This document shows, in pieces, positions 1 through 9,738 of a DNA stretch of 64,000 bases. Under the pieces are notes generated by a model. That model ran no database searches. It had not been told where the DNA came from and worked only from the letters and a program-made list of their open reading frames with translations. The first letter of the stretch is position 1, and each line of letters begins with the position of its first letter. This DNA is from Photobacterium aphoticum (GTDB lineage: Bacteria; Pseudomonadota; Gammaproteobacteria; Enterobacterales; Vibrionaceae). A program made the position numbers and the translations under genes. The stretch spans positions 186,001 to 250,000 of the forward strand of contig NZ_LDOV01000022.1 of assembly GCF_001029435.1 (NCBI RefSeq), given 5' to 3'.

Positions 1-1059
1 GACCTGATAGAAAATCTTACCAACAACATCGCCTTTCTTGATCGGCGCCATCAGTTCGCCGTTTAAAGACACGGTCGCTTTCAAATTCTTCGCATCATTA
101 CGTGACACCGTCACATAGCTATCTTCAGCCGTCCCTAAGGAAATTGTATCGGCATTACCCATCCAAATCGTTTCTTGGAGCAGCTCATCACCTTTCTTAT
201 GCGGTGACACCGTCTCAAAGAATCGGAAACCGTAATTCAGCAGCTGCTTACTCTCTGCTTCTCGGCTTTTCGTGCTGCTTGATCCCATCACAACAGAAAT
301 CAAACGCATGTCACCTTCCGTCGCAGAACTTGCCAAGCTGTAACCCGCGCCACTGGTGTAACCGGTTTTCATGCCATCAACGTTCAAGCTGCGATCACCC
401 AACAGACCATTACGGTTACGCTGAGTAATGTCGTTATAAGTGAAAGAACGCTCGCTATACAGCGAGTAAATATTTGGCAGATCTGATATCAGAGCACGGC
501 CTAACAAGGCAATGTCATACGGTGTCGAATAGAGCTCATCGCTATCCAACCCATGCGGGTTCGCAAACGCACTGTTATTCATGTTGAGCTTTTTCGCCCA
601 CGAGTTCATCAGGCTAACAAACGCCCCTTCTGAACCCGCTACGTGCTCAGCAATCGCCACGCTGGCATCGTTACCTGATTGAATAATTAAGCCACGGTAG
701 AGATCCATCATGTTCACTTCGGTATTTACTTCAATGAACATTTTTGAAGAATCCGGGAAGTTACGCGCCCACGCATTGCGGCTGATCACCACCAAGTCAT
801 CTTCGCCGATATTGCCGCTTTTCATTTCTTGCCCGGCCACATAACTGGTCATCAGCTTGGTTAAACTGGCGGGGTTCAGTTTGTCATGGGCATTTTTTTC
901 AACCAGCACTTTGCCGGTATGGTAATCCATTAACACATACCCTTTTGCCCCTAATTCAGGTGCATCCGGGATCACAGTTGGCGCAGAAAAGGCCGTCGCC
1001 GAGAAGAATACTGTGCCTGCTACTAGCGTGCGTAGAGGGACATTCCGTTTATTTGTCAT
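1..1059 (-). CDS. dacA: D-alanyl-D-alanine carboxypeptidase, PBP5 type (3' end outside window)
   Basis: This is a penicillin-binding DD-carboxypeptidase of the S11 family, which trims the terminal D-Ala from peptidoglycan stem peptides in the periplasm. The visible 353 residues begin MTNKRNVPLRTLVAGTVFF, a signal peptide ending near SATAFSAP. They contain the SxxK nucleophile motif in NPASLTKLMTSYV, the SxN motif in IQSGNDASVAIAEH and the KTG motif in DGMKTGYTSGAGYSLASS. The beta-rich C-terminal domain follows, and the gene runs off the left edge before the usual membrane-anchoring amphipathic helix. The start codon has a weak GGCGAG box upstream. It is divergent from the M32 carboxypeptidase. 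PBP6-type paralogues are similar, so dacA versus dacC is not certain. Confidence 0.9.
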   Translation of the reverse strand, partial: MTNKRNVPLRTLVAGTVFFSATAFSAPTVIPDAPELGAKGYVLMDYHTGKVLVEKNAHDKLNPASLTKLMTSYVAGQEMKSGNIGEDDLVVISRNAWARNFPDSSKMFIEVNTEVNMMDLYRGLIIQSGNDASVAIAEHVAGSEGAFVSLMNSWAKKLNMNNSAFANPHGLDSDELYSTPYDIALLGRALISDLPNIYSLYSERSFTYNDITQRNRNGLLGDRSLNVDGMKTGYTSGAGYSLASSATEGDMRLISVVMGSSSTKSREAESKQLLNYGFRFFETVSPHKKGDELLQETIWMGNADTISLGTAEDSYVTVSRNDAKNLKATVSLNGELMAPIKKGDVVGKIFYQV

Positions 1060-1380
1060 ATTACTCGCCGTCAATGGTGAATCTAAAGCCGTATAGTTTC
1101 AAAGCAGTATATCTAAGGGAAACAGTAAATCTTGTGACCTTTACGAAGTCTTACGTTATTGTAAGGTTCGTTACAACTCACTTCACTGTTACTATGATTT
1201 TCTACGCAGCCTGTTGCTATTGCGTCGTTTCCACTACGTTTTATCACAAAAAGATTACGTAGCGCCATAAGGTGTTGCGTATTGGTTAAAAGATTGCAAT
1301 GCTAACTGCTGTAAAATATCACTATGCATCAATATGCCGATATTTTCAGTGTCGATATGAGTCAACTTAAAGGATTGATA
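1060..1380. other. Divergent intergenic region, dacA / M32 carboxypeptidase
   Basis: This AT-rich stretch separates two divergent genes and should hold both promoters. I found no clear palindromic operator and no convincing small gene. Apparent open frames here have no ribosome-binding site or protein-like composition. Confidence 0.5.
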
Positions 1381-2865
1381 ATGACTTTCTATCAAAAATT
1401 AGAACAACATCATAAAAAGCTGGCAAAGCTCGATCATCTAGCATCAATCTGCAGTTGGGACCAGGCTGCAATGATGCCTGAAGGCGGAAATGCTGCACGC
1501 TCAGAAGCCATGGCGGAATTAGCGGTTATTAGCCACGAAATGGCAACCGCCCCTTACCTGGCAGAATGGTTCGAATTAGCACATCGTGAATCGCTGTCTC
1601 AGGAAGAGAAAGCCAGCCTGACCGAAATGAAACGTGTATGGCGTAATGCCAATGTCCTCCCTGCTGATCTCGTCGAAGAACAATCATTGGCCTGCTCGAC
1701 GTGTGAACATGCATGGCGTACACAACGCGGCAACAATGACTGGCAAGGATTCAGTGAGAACCTGAAAAAAGTCGTCGAACTGACCCGCCGTGAAGCGAAA
1801 ATCCGATCTGAAGCCACTGGCTTAAGCCCATATGATGCCCTGTTGGATCAGTATGAACCCGGCATGACCAGTGCAAAACTGGATGCCCTGTTTGCCGATG
1901 TGAAAACGTGGTTACCAGAGCTCATCACGCAAATTCGTGAAAAGCAAACCCATGATGAAGTGATGCAGCCTGTCGGCCCGTTCCCGATTGATGAGCAAAA
2001 AGCACTGAGCTTAGACATCATGCAAAAACTGGGCTTTGATTTTCACCATGGCCGCCTCGATGTCAGCATGCACCCTTTCTGTGGCGGTGTGCCAACAGAT
2101 GTACGTATTACCACGCGCTATGATGAAGCGGATTTTACTTCTGCATTAATGGGCGTGATCCACGAAACCGGTCATGCCCGCTATGAGCAAGGCTTACCTG
2201 AAAAATGGGCAGGCTTGCCGGTAGGTACCGCGCGTTCAATGGGCATTCACGAATCCCAAAGCCTGTTCTTTGAAATGCAGCTGTCACGCAGTGAAAACTT
2301 CATTGATATTCTGGCGCCGTTAGCGGCTGAAACCTTCAATCGTATTGATGATCCGGCGCTAACTCCCGAAAACCTGACTCTGCTTAACACTCGTGTTGCA
2401 CCGGGGTATATCCGAGTCGATGCCGATGAAGTGACCTACCCGGCGCACGTTATTCTGCGCTATGAGATTGAACGTGATTTGATTGAAGGCCGCATTGAAG
2501 TTGCGGATATCCCAGAGCTATGGGACAGGAAGATGCATGAATACCTTGGCCTAAATACCAAAGGCAACTTTACCGATGGTTGTATGCAGGATATTCACTG
2601 GCCAATGGGAAGCTTCGGGTACTTCCCGTCATATACGCTCGGCGCCATGTATGCGGCACAGTTTATGGCTGCCATGCGTAAGGAAATGAACGTAGAAAAC
2701 CTGATTCGAGAACGTAATTTCCAGCCTATTTTTAACTGGCTAGATCGCCATGTTTGGAAGCGTGCTTCTTTAGTCAACACGGATAAGCTGCTGATTGAAT
2801 CTACCGGTGAAGCGCTTAATGCCCAGCACTTAAAAGATCATCTCATCAGCCGTTACTTAGGCTAA
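1381..2865 (+). CDS. Carboxypeptidase Taq-type metallopeptidase (M32 family)
   Basis: This is a thermostable-carboxypeptidase-1-like zinc metallocarboxypeptidase, a cytoplasmic enzyme that removes C-terminal residues from peptides. The 494-residue length fits the family. The zinc site HETGH lies at about residues 261-265, with the following helix GIHESQSLFFEMQ supplying the third ligand region, and the family motif MHPFCGGVPTDVRITTRY just before it. I chose the ATG reading MTFYQKLEQHHKK because AAAGGA lies just upstream. The frame is open about 19 codons further, but that extension is not conserved-looking. There is no signal peptide. It appears to be a single-gene unit. Assignment to M32 is firm; the physiological substrate is not known from sequence. 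Confidence 0.93.
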   Translation: MTFYQKLEQHHKKLAKLDHLASICSWDQAAMMPEGGNAARSEAMAELAVISHEMATAPYLAEWFELAHRESLSQEEKASLTEMKRVWRNANVLPADLVEEQSLACSTCEHAWRTQRGNNDWQGFSENLKKVVELTRREAKIRSEATGLSPYDALLDQYEPGMTSAKLDALFADVKTWLPELITQIREKQTHDEVMQPVGPFPIDEQKALSLDIMQKLGFDFHHGRLDVSMHPFCGGVPTDVRITTRYDEADFTSALMGVIHETGHARYEQGLPEKWAGLPVGTARSMGIHESQSLFFEMQLSRSENFIDILAPLAAETFNRIDDPALTPENLTLLNTRVAPGYIRVDADEVTYPAHVILRYEIERDLIEGRIEVADIPELWDRKMHEYLGLNTKGNFTDGCMQDIHWPMGSFGYFPSYTLGAMYAAQFMAAMRKEMNVENLIRERNFQPIFNWLDRHVWKRASLVNTDKLLIESTGEALNAQHLKDHLISRYLG

Positions 2866-3115
2866 GCCTTTTTCTGTAGAAGGCTTTATCCTTGAGGTTC
2901 TCTTCTTGAGATCAGCCCCTGGCCGTAACGGCTGGGGGTCTATCTTCTGTAGTCGCCTTCTATCGTCCTCTTTTGCTTCCTCTTTTAAATCTTTTCTTTC
3001 ATCACATTCATAACCCCATCATTTACAGCATGTTTCTTAAAGATTAGGACTAACTCACATTATTCATCCCCCTGAGGTATATACTTGAGAGAGACTTCGA
3101 GAAGGAACCGCTATT

Positions 3116-3409
3116 ATGATGAAATACGAAGCAAAAGATTTAAATTACAAAGGGGAATCCTGCGGGGTCCATAACTGGATAACAGATGAAGGGCACAGTT
3201 TCTACTGGCACCCTGACTGGATACACATTGCAGAAGATCAGACCGGCATTCACCCAAAAGAGAAGCTTGACGTTAAAGACAATGAGAAAGGAACCAGAGC
3301 GCACGCTATTTCCGCCATCATCAAGCACCTGAACAACTGGATCGTCGACGAGATTGAAAAGCACCCTGAAGTAAAAGATCAGGCACAGCTTTACGACAAA
3401 GATTCGTGA
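3116..3409 (+). CDS. Small uncharacterised protein, 97 aa
   Basis: I do not recognise this protein. It is hydrophilic and has no signal peptide or membrane segment. It is rich in His and Trp in its first half (VHNWITDEGHSFYWHPDWIHIAED) and ends in a helical charged tail. A GAAGGA box about ten bases upstream supports translation, and two adjacent ATG codons give start choices one residue apart. It stands alone between the M32 peptidase and convergent pepT, and is followed by a shared terminator. Coding is likely from the ribosome site, composition and placement; the function is unknown. Confidence 0.7.
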   Translation: MMKYEAKDLNYKGESCGVHNWITDEGHSFYWHPDWIHIAEDQTGIHPKEKLDVKDNEKGTRAHAISAIIKHLNNWIVDEIEKHPEVKDQAQLYDKDS

Positions 3410-3470
3410 CCCAGCGAGCCCTGTCATTGATCCTATTGCTGCACACTATTCGAAAGCCAGCATGATAAAA

Positions 3471-3508
3471 AACGCCCTGCTCGGTTATTCCGTTCAGGGC
3501 GTTTATAT
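3471..3508. terminator. Bidirectional terminator between the 97-aa gene and pepT
   Basis: A 9-bp stem, AACGCCCTG with CAGGGCGTT, is followed by TTATATTT on the plus strand and preceded by an A run. It therefore can end transcripts from both convergent genes. Confidence 0.75.
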
Positions 3509-3556
3509 TTACTACGCATCATCGTTCAGGCGTAACGATTCCGCTTAGCCAAAGTC

Positions 3557-4789
3557 TTACTTTGCGTAATGCTTAGCTGTGTTTTCAGCCAATTTCACAA
3601 TAACGTTCACCGCTTGCTGCATGCCTTCTACCGTAATAAACTCATGAATACCGTGGAAGTTGTAGCCGCCGGTAAAGATGTTCGGACATGGCAAGCCCAT
3701 GAATGACAAACGTGCACCGTCTGTACCACCACGAATAGGCTTGATCTCTGGCTCAACATCACAATCAACCATCGCTTGTTTCGCCAATTCAATAATGTGT
3801 GGATGTGGTTCCACCATTTCACGCATGTTGGCGTAGCTATCGACGATTTCCACACTCACATGGCCTTTTGCCAAACGCTGGTTAAGGGCTTCAACGTTTT
3901 CTTGAATCAGTGCTTTACGACGCGCCAAGCTGTCGGCATCAAAATCACGCAGAATGTAATGCAGTTTGGTTTTTGCCACGCTTGGTTCCATAGATACCAG
4001 GTGGAAGAAGCCTTCATAGCCTTCTGTACACTCTGGTGTTTCTTCCATTGGCATCATCAGCTGGAACTGAGCCGCAATGTTCATCGCGTTGATCATTTTA
4101 TCTTTTGCGGTACCTGGGTGCACATTCACACCGTGACAGGTCACAAAGGCTGAAGAGGCGTGGAAGTTTTCAAACTCTAACTCACCCACCGGGCCGCCAT
4201 CAATGGTGTACGCCCATTGTGCGCCAAACTTCTCAACATCAAATTTGTCAGCACCACGGCCGATCTCTTCATCCGGCGTAAAGCCAATACAAATATCGCC
4301 GTGTTTAATCTCAGGGTGAGCTTTCAGGACGGCCATTGCAGTGATGATTTCTGCAATCCCCGCTTTGTTATCCGCACCTAACAGCGTAGTACCGTCAGTG
4401 GTAATAATGTTATGGCCATGCAGACGATTAAGATCAGGGTATTGAATCGGTGACAACACTTCTTCACCTGTACCCAATGCAATATCGCCACCTTGGTAGT
4501 TTTCCACGATTTGTGGATTCACATCTTTACCAGACGCATCCGGCGCAGTGTCCATGTGGGCAATAAAGCCGATAGCAGGCACATTGTACTCAACATTCGA
4601 AGGCAGTCGCGCCATCAGGTAGCCATTGTCATCCAATGTGACATCAGACAGCCCCAAGGCAATCATTTCTTCTTTCAGTTGCTGAGCTAATACACGCTGC
4701 CCGTCAGTACTTGGGCAGTGGGCATTGGCTGGGTTTGATTGCGTTTCAAAACGAACGTAACGCAGAAAACGTGCAATTAATTGTTCCAT
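3557..4789 (-). CDS. pepT: Peptidase T (tripeptidase)
   Basis: Peptidase T is a cytoplasmic di-zinc aminotripeptidase of family M20B that releases the N-terminal residue of tripeptides. The 410-residue protein matches the family length. Metal and catalytic residues are visible: H78 and D80 in [11 protein letters not shown]140 in [12 protein letters not shown], the E174/E175 pair in [10 protein letters not shown]197 in YTIDGGP, and the C-terminal histidine in [27 protein letters not shown] is a typical substrate-pocket signature. It is convergent with the 97-aa gene and shares its terminator. Identification is secure. Confidence 0.96.
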   Translation of the reverse strand: MEQLIARFLRYVRFETQSNPANAHCPSTDGQRVLAQQLKEEMIALGLSDVTLDDNGYLMARLPSNVEYNVPAIGFIAHMDTAPDASGKDVNPQIVENYQGGDIALGTGEEVLSPIQYPDLNRLHGHNIITTDGTTLLGADNKAGIAEIITAMAVLKAHPEIKHGDICIGFTPDEEIGRGADKFDVEKFGAQWAYTIDGGPVGELEFENFHASSAFVTCHGVNVHPGTAKDKMINAMNIAAQFQLMMPMEETPECTEGYEGFFHLVSMEPSVAKTKLHYILRDFDADSLARRKALIQENVEALNQRLAKGHVSVEIVDSYANMREMVEPHPHIIELAKQAMVDCDVEPEIKPIRGGTDGARLSFMGLPCPNIFTGGYNFHGIHEFITVEGMQQAVNVIVKLAENTAKHYAK

Positions 4790-4930
4790 ATCCCACTCAT
4801 TCAGTGCTTTTCAATAAAGATAGGGACAAAGTATCAAGGCTACGTCTGGAAAAGGAATTGCGATGAATCATGATTTGTTACATTTCGTCCATTAAATAGC
4901 CAGAATTCCCATGCATTACTTAAAATAGGT

Positions 4931-4968
4931 ATAAAAAAACCCGAGCGATGATGCTCGGGTTTATCATT
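4931..4968 (-). terminator. Intrinsic terminator of the envelope operon (DUF2987 end)
   Basis: An 8-bp stem, ACCCGAGC with GCTCGGGT, has a seven-T tract when read on the minus strand. It lies about 130 bases after the DUF2987 gene and upstream of pepT, so it most likely ends the three-gene operon to its right. Confidence 0.75.
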
Positions 4969-5098
4969 TCAATACAGATAGATTCTGTGAATAAAGGACT
5001 GCGTGTTAACTTTCTCTGGGTAACACCTATATTAAACGCAGATCACTAAGTTAATCGTTTATCAGGAGTAAATCCTTCGACAACGAATTCCTTGGTAA

Positions 5099-5788
5099 CT
5101 AGTTCCTCGGCAACCAAGGCGTCACTTTCACAATAGAAGATGGGAATGGCACCGTTTCTTCTGCTGTTAAATCCGCCAATTTTAAAACGGCTTTATTATC
5201 CGTTACGGTGACCTGAGTACCATTGGTTAATTGAATCAGAGTTGGCTGAGCCGAAGATAACGTACCTGAGGCTGTCCTTTGCGGGGCCAAATGCACAACG
5301 ACACCTTCTACAGACGGCATAAACCAATCAGAGAACATGCCGCCTAAATCAGACAACATCACCTGCATCTGCGGCACAAGGCGCGCAACATCTGCGTGTG
5401 AAAGTGATGATTCAAAGTGATCACGGGCAATCACCTGCATGGAGACATCACAGGTAATGCCATCATCAATGACAAATGTCACATCCGGATTAGCCTGACG
5501 CAGATTGTTATCAACTGGAATATCCAACTCGTTACTCTCAGGAATGACTAACGCTTCGTAATGCTCATCTTTTTGCATCCAGCCTTTATGAACATCACAT
5601 ACGCTGCCATCTCGCTGGTCAAGTAAGAAAAAGGCAATCTTCACATCATCATGCCCTTCTTTTACATTCTGCTTTAACTTACTGAATAAGGTGCTATATC
5701 GCATACCGACTTCTTGTGCGGCGGCGCTATTCGCATAAAGCGACGTACTTGCCATCAAACCTGCTAATAACCAATGGGTTAACTTCAT
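5099..5788 (-). CDS. Exported DUF2987 protein
   Basis: This 229-residue protein of unknown function has a Sec signal peptide (MKLTHWLLAGLMASTSLYANSAAAQE). The body, from RYSTLFSKLKQNVKEGHDD through the SDWFMPSVEGVVVHLAP region, resembles the DUF2987 family found in Vibrio and relatives. Three cysteines in the mature part could form periplasmic disulphides. It begins only 3 bases after the Bax-like gene stops, so the two are cotranscribed and perhaps translationally coupled. A cell-envelope role is inferred from export and context only. Confidence 0.75.
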   Translation of the reverse strand: MKLTHWLLAGLMASTSLYANSAAAQEVGMRYSTLFSKLKQNVKEGHDDVKIAFFLLDQRDGSVCDVHKGWMQKDEHYEALVIPESNELDIPVDNNLRQANPDVTFVIDDGITCDVSMQVIARDHFESSLSHADVARLVPQMQVMLSDLGGMFSDWFMPSVEGVVVHLAPQRTASGTLSSAQPTLIQLTNGTQVTVTDNKAVLKLADLTAEETVPFPSSIVKVTPWLPRN

Positions 5789-5791
5789 CCT

Positions 5792-6583
5792 TTATCCTTG
5801 GAGCCAGTATTGTTTGTTGTGTCGGATCATGGCTTGGATTTCATCCACATACGCATGACCACGTTCAGAGTATTGGGTCAGTCCTTCTGCCAATGAATTA
5901 GCATCTATCGGCTTGTTCTCTACACGCAGTGCAGTACGAATATCACGTAACGACTGGTAAGCACGATGCGTATTCACATTCATGAAATAGCCCTGAACAG
6001 CTAAATAAGGTGATGCAAATACAGCCACTTCGTGCGCAGCCCCCTCGTTACGGGCATTAGGCACTAATCCACATCCTTTACGGTAACACCATTGGCCAAA
6101 ATAGTTATTACCATCAACGGCAAAGCGTGATGTACCCCAGCCTGATTCCTTCGCCGCTTGGCTAAGAACGAGTGATTCTGGTAACACATCAACACGGTTG
6201 AGCATCACGGACAACCAATCCATCGTGACAGTGTCACCATCGACAGGTTGCTTATACGTATTGCCCAGTTTAACGGCATATTCCTTGTCTTCACCGGCAA
6301 TCAAAGCAGAAGCGGTTATCTTCTCCTGCAAAGACAGCAAGAACGTGCGTTCCCGTTCAATACGTTGGTTTTCGTGAATCACGGCGGGTCTTAGGTAATC
6401 AAAGAACGCCGCCTTTTTTTCTTTTACATCCTTAAAGGTGGAAAAGTCTGGCTTTACTTTCTCGGCATACATCGCTGCCGTTTCATTTTCTGCTGTTAAA
6501 AATGGGTTTTCCCCACAAGCGGTCAAGCCGCTTAACAATGCTACGATAGCAATGGCTTTATTATTTATTGTTTTTCTTATCAC
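5792..6583 (-). CDS. Bax-like glucosaminidase lipoprotein
   Basis: This is a predicted outer- or inner-membrane lipoprotein with a peptidoglycan N-acetylglucosaminidase (PF01832-type) domain, resembling E. coli Bax. The lipobox is LTAC near residue 23. The enzymatic domain spans about residues 130-260: ESLVLSQAAKESGWGTSRF carries the likely catalytic Glu, followed by GNNYFGQWCYRKGCG and the helical AVQGYFMNVNTHRAYQSLR segment. The GTG start overlaps the TGA stop of the upstream membrane gene in GTGA, indicating translational coupling. Peptidoglycan remodelling is the expected role; exact specificity is not shown. Confidence 0.85.
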   Translation of the reverse strand: MIRKTINNKAIAIVALLSGLTACGENPFLTAENETAAMYAEKVKPDFSTFKDVKEKKAAFFDYLRPAVIHENQRIERERTFLLSLQEKITASALIAGEDKEYAVKLGNTYKQPVDGDTVTMDWLSVMLNRVDVLPESLVLSQAAKESGWGTSRFAVDGNNYFGQWCYRKGCGLVPNARNEGAAHEVAVFASPYLAVQGYFMNVNTHRAYQSLRDIRTALRVENKPIDANSLAEGLTQYSERGHAYVDEIQAMIRHNKQYWLQG

Positions 6584-7389
6584 GCGTTAAAAACCTGAGG
6601 GTCCTCTTTATCGGTTGGAGTATTATCATCTTCCCCTTTCTTTACCGTAGTAACTTGGAGTGTAATTCCAAATAGATTGCGGTAGATGATAGCTTTTGCA
6701 TTAAAAAAGAACGGAATGGTCCAAATTAAACCAAGACCCGCTGTTGCAAATGAAATAAGGAACATGGCGACAATCGCAATATATATTGCCGTAATAGGCA
6801 ACAGCTTGCGCAAAACAGCAATTGTGGAATATTGCAATGCCTTCAACGGTGTCACACGTTTTTCGCAAATTAAAATAATCGCCAGGCTGAAACACATTGA
6901 AACCAACCAGCCTAATAACGGAACAAATTCGCTGATGATGCCTTGAATAGATGAAGACAGTAATACTGTGACAATAGCAATCAACGCATAAGGCAAGCCT
7001 TTCACTAAATGGCTTGGTTTACTTGGCAAACCCACCGCATGGTTCAATGACATCAAGGTTACCCCCACAAACAGTGGTGCACTCAATACGTCTGACCAGT
7101 AGTTAGCCCAATGGCCCGCATTGAGGATTTCAACCGAGACTTCCCCACCGGCGCTGCCGTTAACGATGCTATCGAAGAACACCCAAGGACTGCCGAGTTG
7201 CACTTGCAATGCAACCAATAGCAAGGCCATTTGCGCGAGGAACAAGCCGACAATTGCAGGAAAGAAGGACAAAAAGTGCTTTGCCGTTGTTTTCCATGCT
7301 TCTTGTAGCACAGACAACGAATGCAGTTCACTCTCTCCTTTCAAGGCTTTTTCAATGGAACCACCCACATGGAATGTTTTGTTATTCAT
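6580..7389 (-). CDS. Polytopic inner-membrane protein of unknown function
   Basis: I do not recognise a named family. The protein has about six hydrophobic segments, starting at FLSFFPAIVGLFLAQMALLL and ending in the LIWTIPFFFNAKAIIYRNLFG region, separated by short loops. It has a charged C-terminal tail (KKGEDDNTPTDKED). The start at MNNKTFHVGGSIEKALKGE is preferred over an in-frame ATG 24 codons upstream because the extension adds an implausible extra segment, but neither start has a strong ribosome site. It heads the operon with the Bax-like and DUF2987 genes, so an envelope function is likely. Confidence 0.75.
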   Translation of the reverse strand: MNNKTFHVGGSIEKALKGESELHSLSVLQEAWKTTAKHFLSFFPAIVGLFLAQMALLLVALQVQLGSPWVFFDSIVNGSAGGEVSVEILNAGHWANYWSDVLSAPLFVGVTLMSLNHAVGLPSKPSHLVKGLPYALIAIVTVLLSSSIQGIISEFVPLLGWLVSMCFSLAIILICEKRVTPLKALQYSTIAVLRKLLPITAIYIAIVAMFLISFATAGLGLIWTIPFFFNAKAIIYRNLFGITLQVTTVKKGEDDNTPTDKEDPQVFNA

Positions 7390-7748
7390 CTGTTTTTCAC
7401 TAAATTTTATACATTGATAAGGTTGATTGTACGCTAGGTAAGCAAGATAAAGAAATAGCACAACGGTATGACCATGACAGGAGCACAGTCATGAGAAAAC
7501 GCATCTGTAAAATAACATTCTAATTATTGCACTATGATTAATGTTTACCCAGCGTCTATAATTAGGCTTTGATATTGATTTAAAAGCATTTTTATGCGCA
7601 TTTCAAGTGCTTAGTGTTTGCTTTATTATAAGGCTGAGTCCCTTGTAATAATTTGATCTTAAAAATTGAAAAAAAACGCTTTAATTTACACGTTTAGGGG
7701 ACTATTATGCGCCCCCTAAATTCATACTAATAGTTGGGGGGATTATCT
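7390..7748. other. Divergent intergenic region upstream of potA
   Basis: This AT-rich region lies between divergent transcription units. It contains a TATAAT-like box near 7557 without a good -35 partner, and the TTTAGGGG/CCCCTAAA inverted repeat listed separately. No small gene was found. Confidence 0.5.
7693..7720. promoter_or_regulatory. Inverted repeat upstream of potA
   Basis: TTTAGGGG and CCCCTAAA form a perfect 8-bp inverted repeat around a 12-base spacer, ending 28 bases before the potA start. It may be an operator or a leader hairpin. It lacks a T tract, so it is not a terminator. No known regulator motif was recognised. Confidence 0.4.
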
Positions 7749-8897
7749 ATGAAACCCCTGGGTGGAGATCACGTAGAATTGAACGCTGCAGAAACTACTA
7801 AAGCACCGGTGATTCAGCTTAAAGGGCTGAGCAAAAGCTTCGACGGTAAGCAAATTATCACTGGTCTCGATCTGAATGTTAACGATGGTGAATTCCTAAC
7901 CATCTTGGGTCCTTCTGGTTGTGGTAAAACAACTGTACTTCGCCTTATCGCGGGTTTTGAAAACGCTGATGAAGGTCAAGTTGTTATTGCTGGCAACGAT
8001 GTGACAAACATTCCCGCCGAGCAACGTAACGTAAACACAGTCTTCCAAAGTTATGCGCTATTCCCGCATATGACTGTATTCGATAACGTTGCATTTGGTC
8101 TTCGTATGCAAAAAGTGGCCGAGAGCGAGATTGAACCTCGCGTTATGGAAGCTTTGCGTATGGTTCAGTTGGAGCAATTTGCCCCACGCCAACCACACCA
8201 ACTTTCTGGCGGTCAACAGCAGCGTGTCGCAATCGCTCGTGCCGTTGTCAACAAGCCTAAAGTATTGCTGCTTGATGAATCTCTATCAGCACTGGATTAC
8301 AAACTGCGTAAGCAGATGCAAATCGAGCTGAAGCAGCTACAACGTAAACTTGGCATTACTTTCATCTTCGTTACTCACGATCAGGAAGAAGCCCTATCAA
8401 TGTCTGACCGTATCATCGTTATGCGTTCAGGTAACATTGAGCAGGACGGCAGCCCTCGTGAAATTTACGAAGAACCAGCTAACCTATTCGTTGCCCGCTT
8501 CATCGGTGAAATCAACGTATTTGACGCTGAAGTCAAAGAACGTCTAGACGATAACCGTGTACTGGCTAACGTTGAAGGTCGTCATTCCATGATCCACTGT
8601 AAGTTGGACGTGAAACCTGGCGATAAAGTGAAAGTGTTGCTACGCCCTGAAGATATTCGTATTGAAGAAATCAACAACGGCGATGAAGCACACGGCATCG
8701 TGGGCTACATTCGTGAGCGTACCTATAAAGGTATGACTCTGGATTCAGTTGTTGAACTAGAATCAGGCAAGCCAGTAATGGTTAGCGAATTCTTCAACGA
8801 AGATGATCCTGATGTAGACCACTCTCTGGATCAGAAAGTTGCCATTACTTGGGTTGAAAGTTGGGAAGTGGTACTTGCAGATGAACAAGAAGCTTAA
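7749..8897 (+). CDS. potA: Spermidine/putrescine ABC transporter ATPase
   Basis: PotA energises the PotABCD polyamine importer at the inner-membrane cytoplasmic face. Walker A is GPSGCGKT at residues 54-61, the ABC signature is LSGGQQQR, Walker B is [12 protein letters not shown] and the switch histidine is in [10 protein letters not shown]. The C-terminal part (from about residue 250) is the TOBE-like regulatory domain typical of PotA. The ATG reading [10 protein letters not shown] is preferred to an in-frame TTG five codons upstream. The last 17 bases overlap potB, implying coupled translation. Identification is secure. Confidence 0.96.
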   Translation: MKPLGGDHVELNAAETTKAPVIQLKGLSKSFDGKQIITGLDLNVNDGEFLTILGPSGCGKTTVLRLIAGFENADEGQVVIAGNDVTNIPAEQRNVNTVFQSYALFPHMTVFDNVAFGLRMQKVAESEIEPRVMEALRMVQLEQFAPRQPHQLSGGQQQRVAIARAVVNKPKVLLLDESLSALDYKLRKQMQIELKQLQRKLGITFIFVTHDQEEALSMSDRIIVMRSGNIEQDGSPREIYEEPANLFVARFIGEINVFDAEVKERLDDNRVLANVEGRHSMIHCKLDVKPGDKVKVLLRPEDIRIEEINNGDEAHGIVGYIRERTYKGMTLDSVVELESGKPVMVSEFFNEDDPDVDHSLDQKVAITWVESWEVVLADEQEA

Positions 8898-9738
8898 TCT
8901 TCAGAACATCATTATTACGGTCATCGTAAGTTGGTTGTTGCTGTTTGTCTTCATTCCAAACTTGATGATCATCGGAACCAGTTTTCTGACCCGAGATGAT
9001 GCAAACCTGATCGAAATGACCTTTACCTTGGACAACTACATCCGGTTGTTCGACCCGCTTTATGCGAAGGTAATGTGGCACTCGTTCTACATGGCGCTGG
9101 TGGCTACCCTACTCTGTTTGTTGATTGGTTACCCATTTGCCTACGCGATTGCCAAGATGCCTGAAAAATGGCGTCCATTTATGCTGTTTTTGGTTATCGT
9201 TCCTTTTTGGACGAACTCACTGATTCGTACTTACGGTTTGAAAATCATGCTGGGTACACGCGGTATTCTTAACAATACCCTGATGTACTTAGACATTATC
9301 GATAAACCGTTGCGCATCATGTACACCGAATACGCAGTAATGGTTGGTCTGGTTTACATCTTGCTGCCATTTATGGTGCTACCGCTTTACTCTGCGATCG
9401 AAAAATTGGATCACAACTACATTGAAGCGGCACGCGATTTGGGTGCAAGCAAGTTCCAAACGTTTGTGAAGGTCATTTTCCCACTGACAATGCCAGGTAT
9501 TATCGCCGGCTGTTTGTTGGTACTGCTTCCAGCGCTAGGCATGTTCTACGTGTCTGACCTACTGGGTGGTGCGAAGAACCTTCTGATCGGTAACGTCATC
9601 AAGAGCCAGGTATTGAATGCTCGAGATTGGCCGTTCGGTGCAGCGACAAGTATCGCGCTAACAGTAGCCATGGCAGTGATGCTATACGCCTACTACCGTG
9701 CGGGTAAGTTGCTCAACCGTAAAGTGGAGCTTGAATAA
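8881..9738 (+). CDS. potB: Spermidine/putrescine ABC transporter permease
   Basis: PotB is one of two membrane permeases of the polyamine importer. It has six predicted membrane helices and the EAA loop [20 protein letters not shown] that contacts PotA. The start [13 protein letters not shown] lies inside the end of potA; a longer in-frame start would overlap potA further and adds non-hydrophobic sequence. The stop codon overlaps the potC start in TAATG. Confidence 0.96.
   Translation: MNKKLNLQNIIITVIVSWLLLFVFIPNLMIIGTSFLTRDDANLIEMTFTLDNYIRLFDPLYAKVMWHSFYMALVATLLCLLIGYPFAYAIAKMPEKWRPFMLFLVIVPFWTNSLIRTYGLKIMLGTRGILNNTLMYLDIIDKPLRIMYTEYAVMVGLVYILLPFMVLPLYSAIEKLDHNYIEAARDLGASKFQTFVKVIFPLTMPGIIAGCLLVLLPALGMFYVSDLLGGAKNLLIGNVIKSQVLNARDWPFGAATSIALTVAMAVMLYAYYRAGKLLNRKVELE

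Noticed and set aside
945-1262. A plus-strand frame across the dacA start and intergenic region
   Set aside because: Its first part is antisense to the dacA signal peptide and the rest is AT-rich noncoding sequence.
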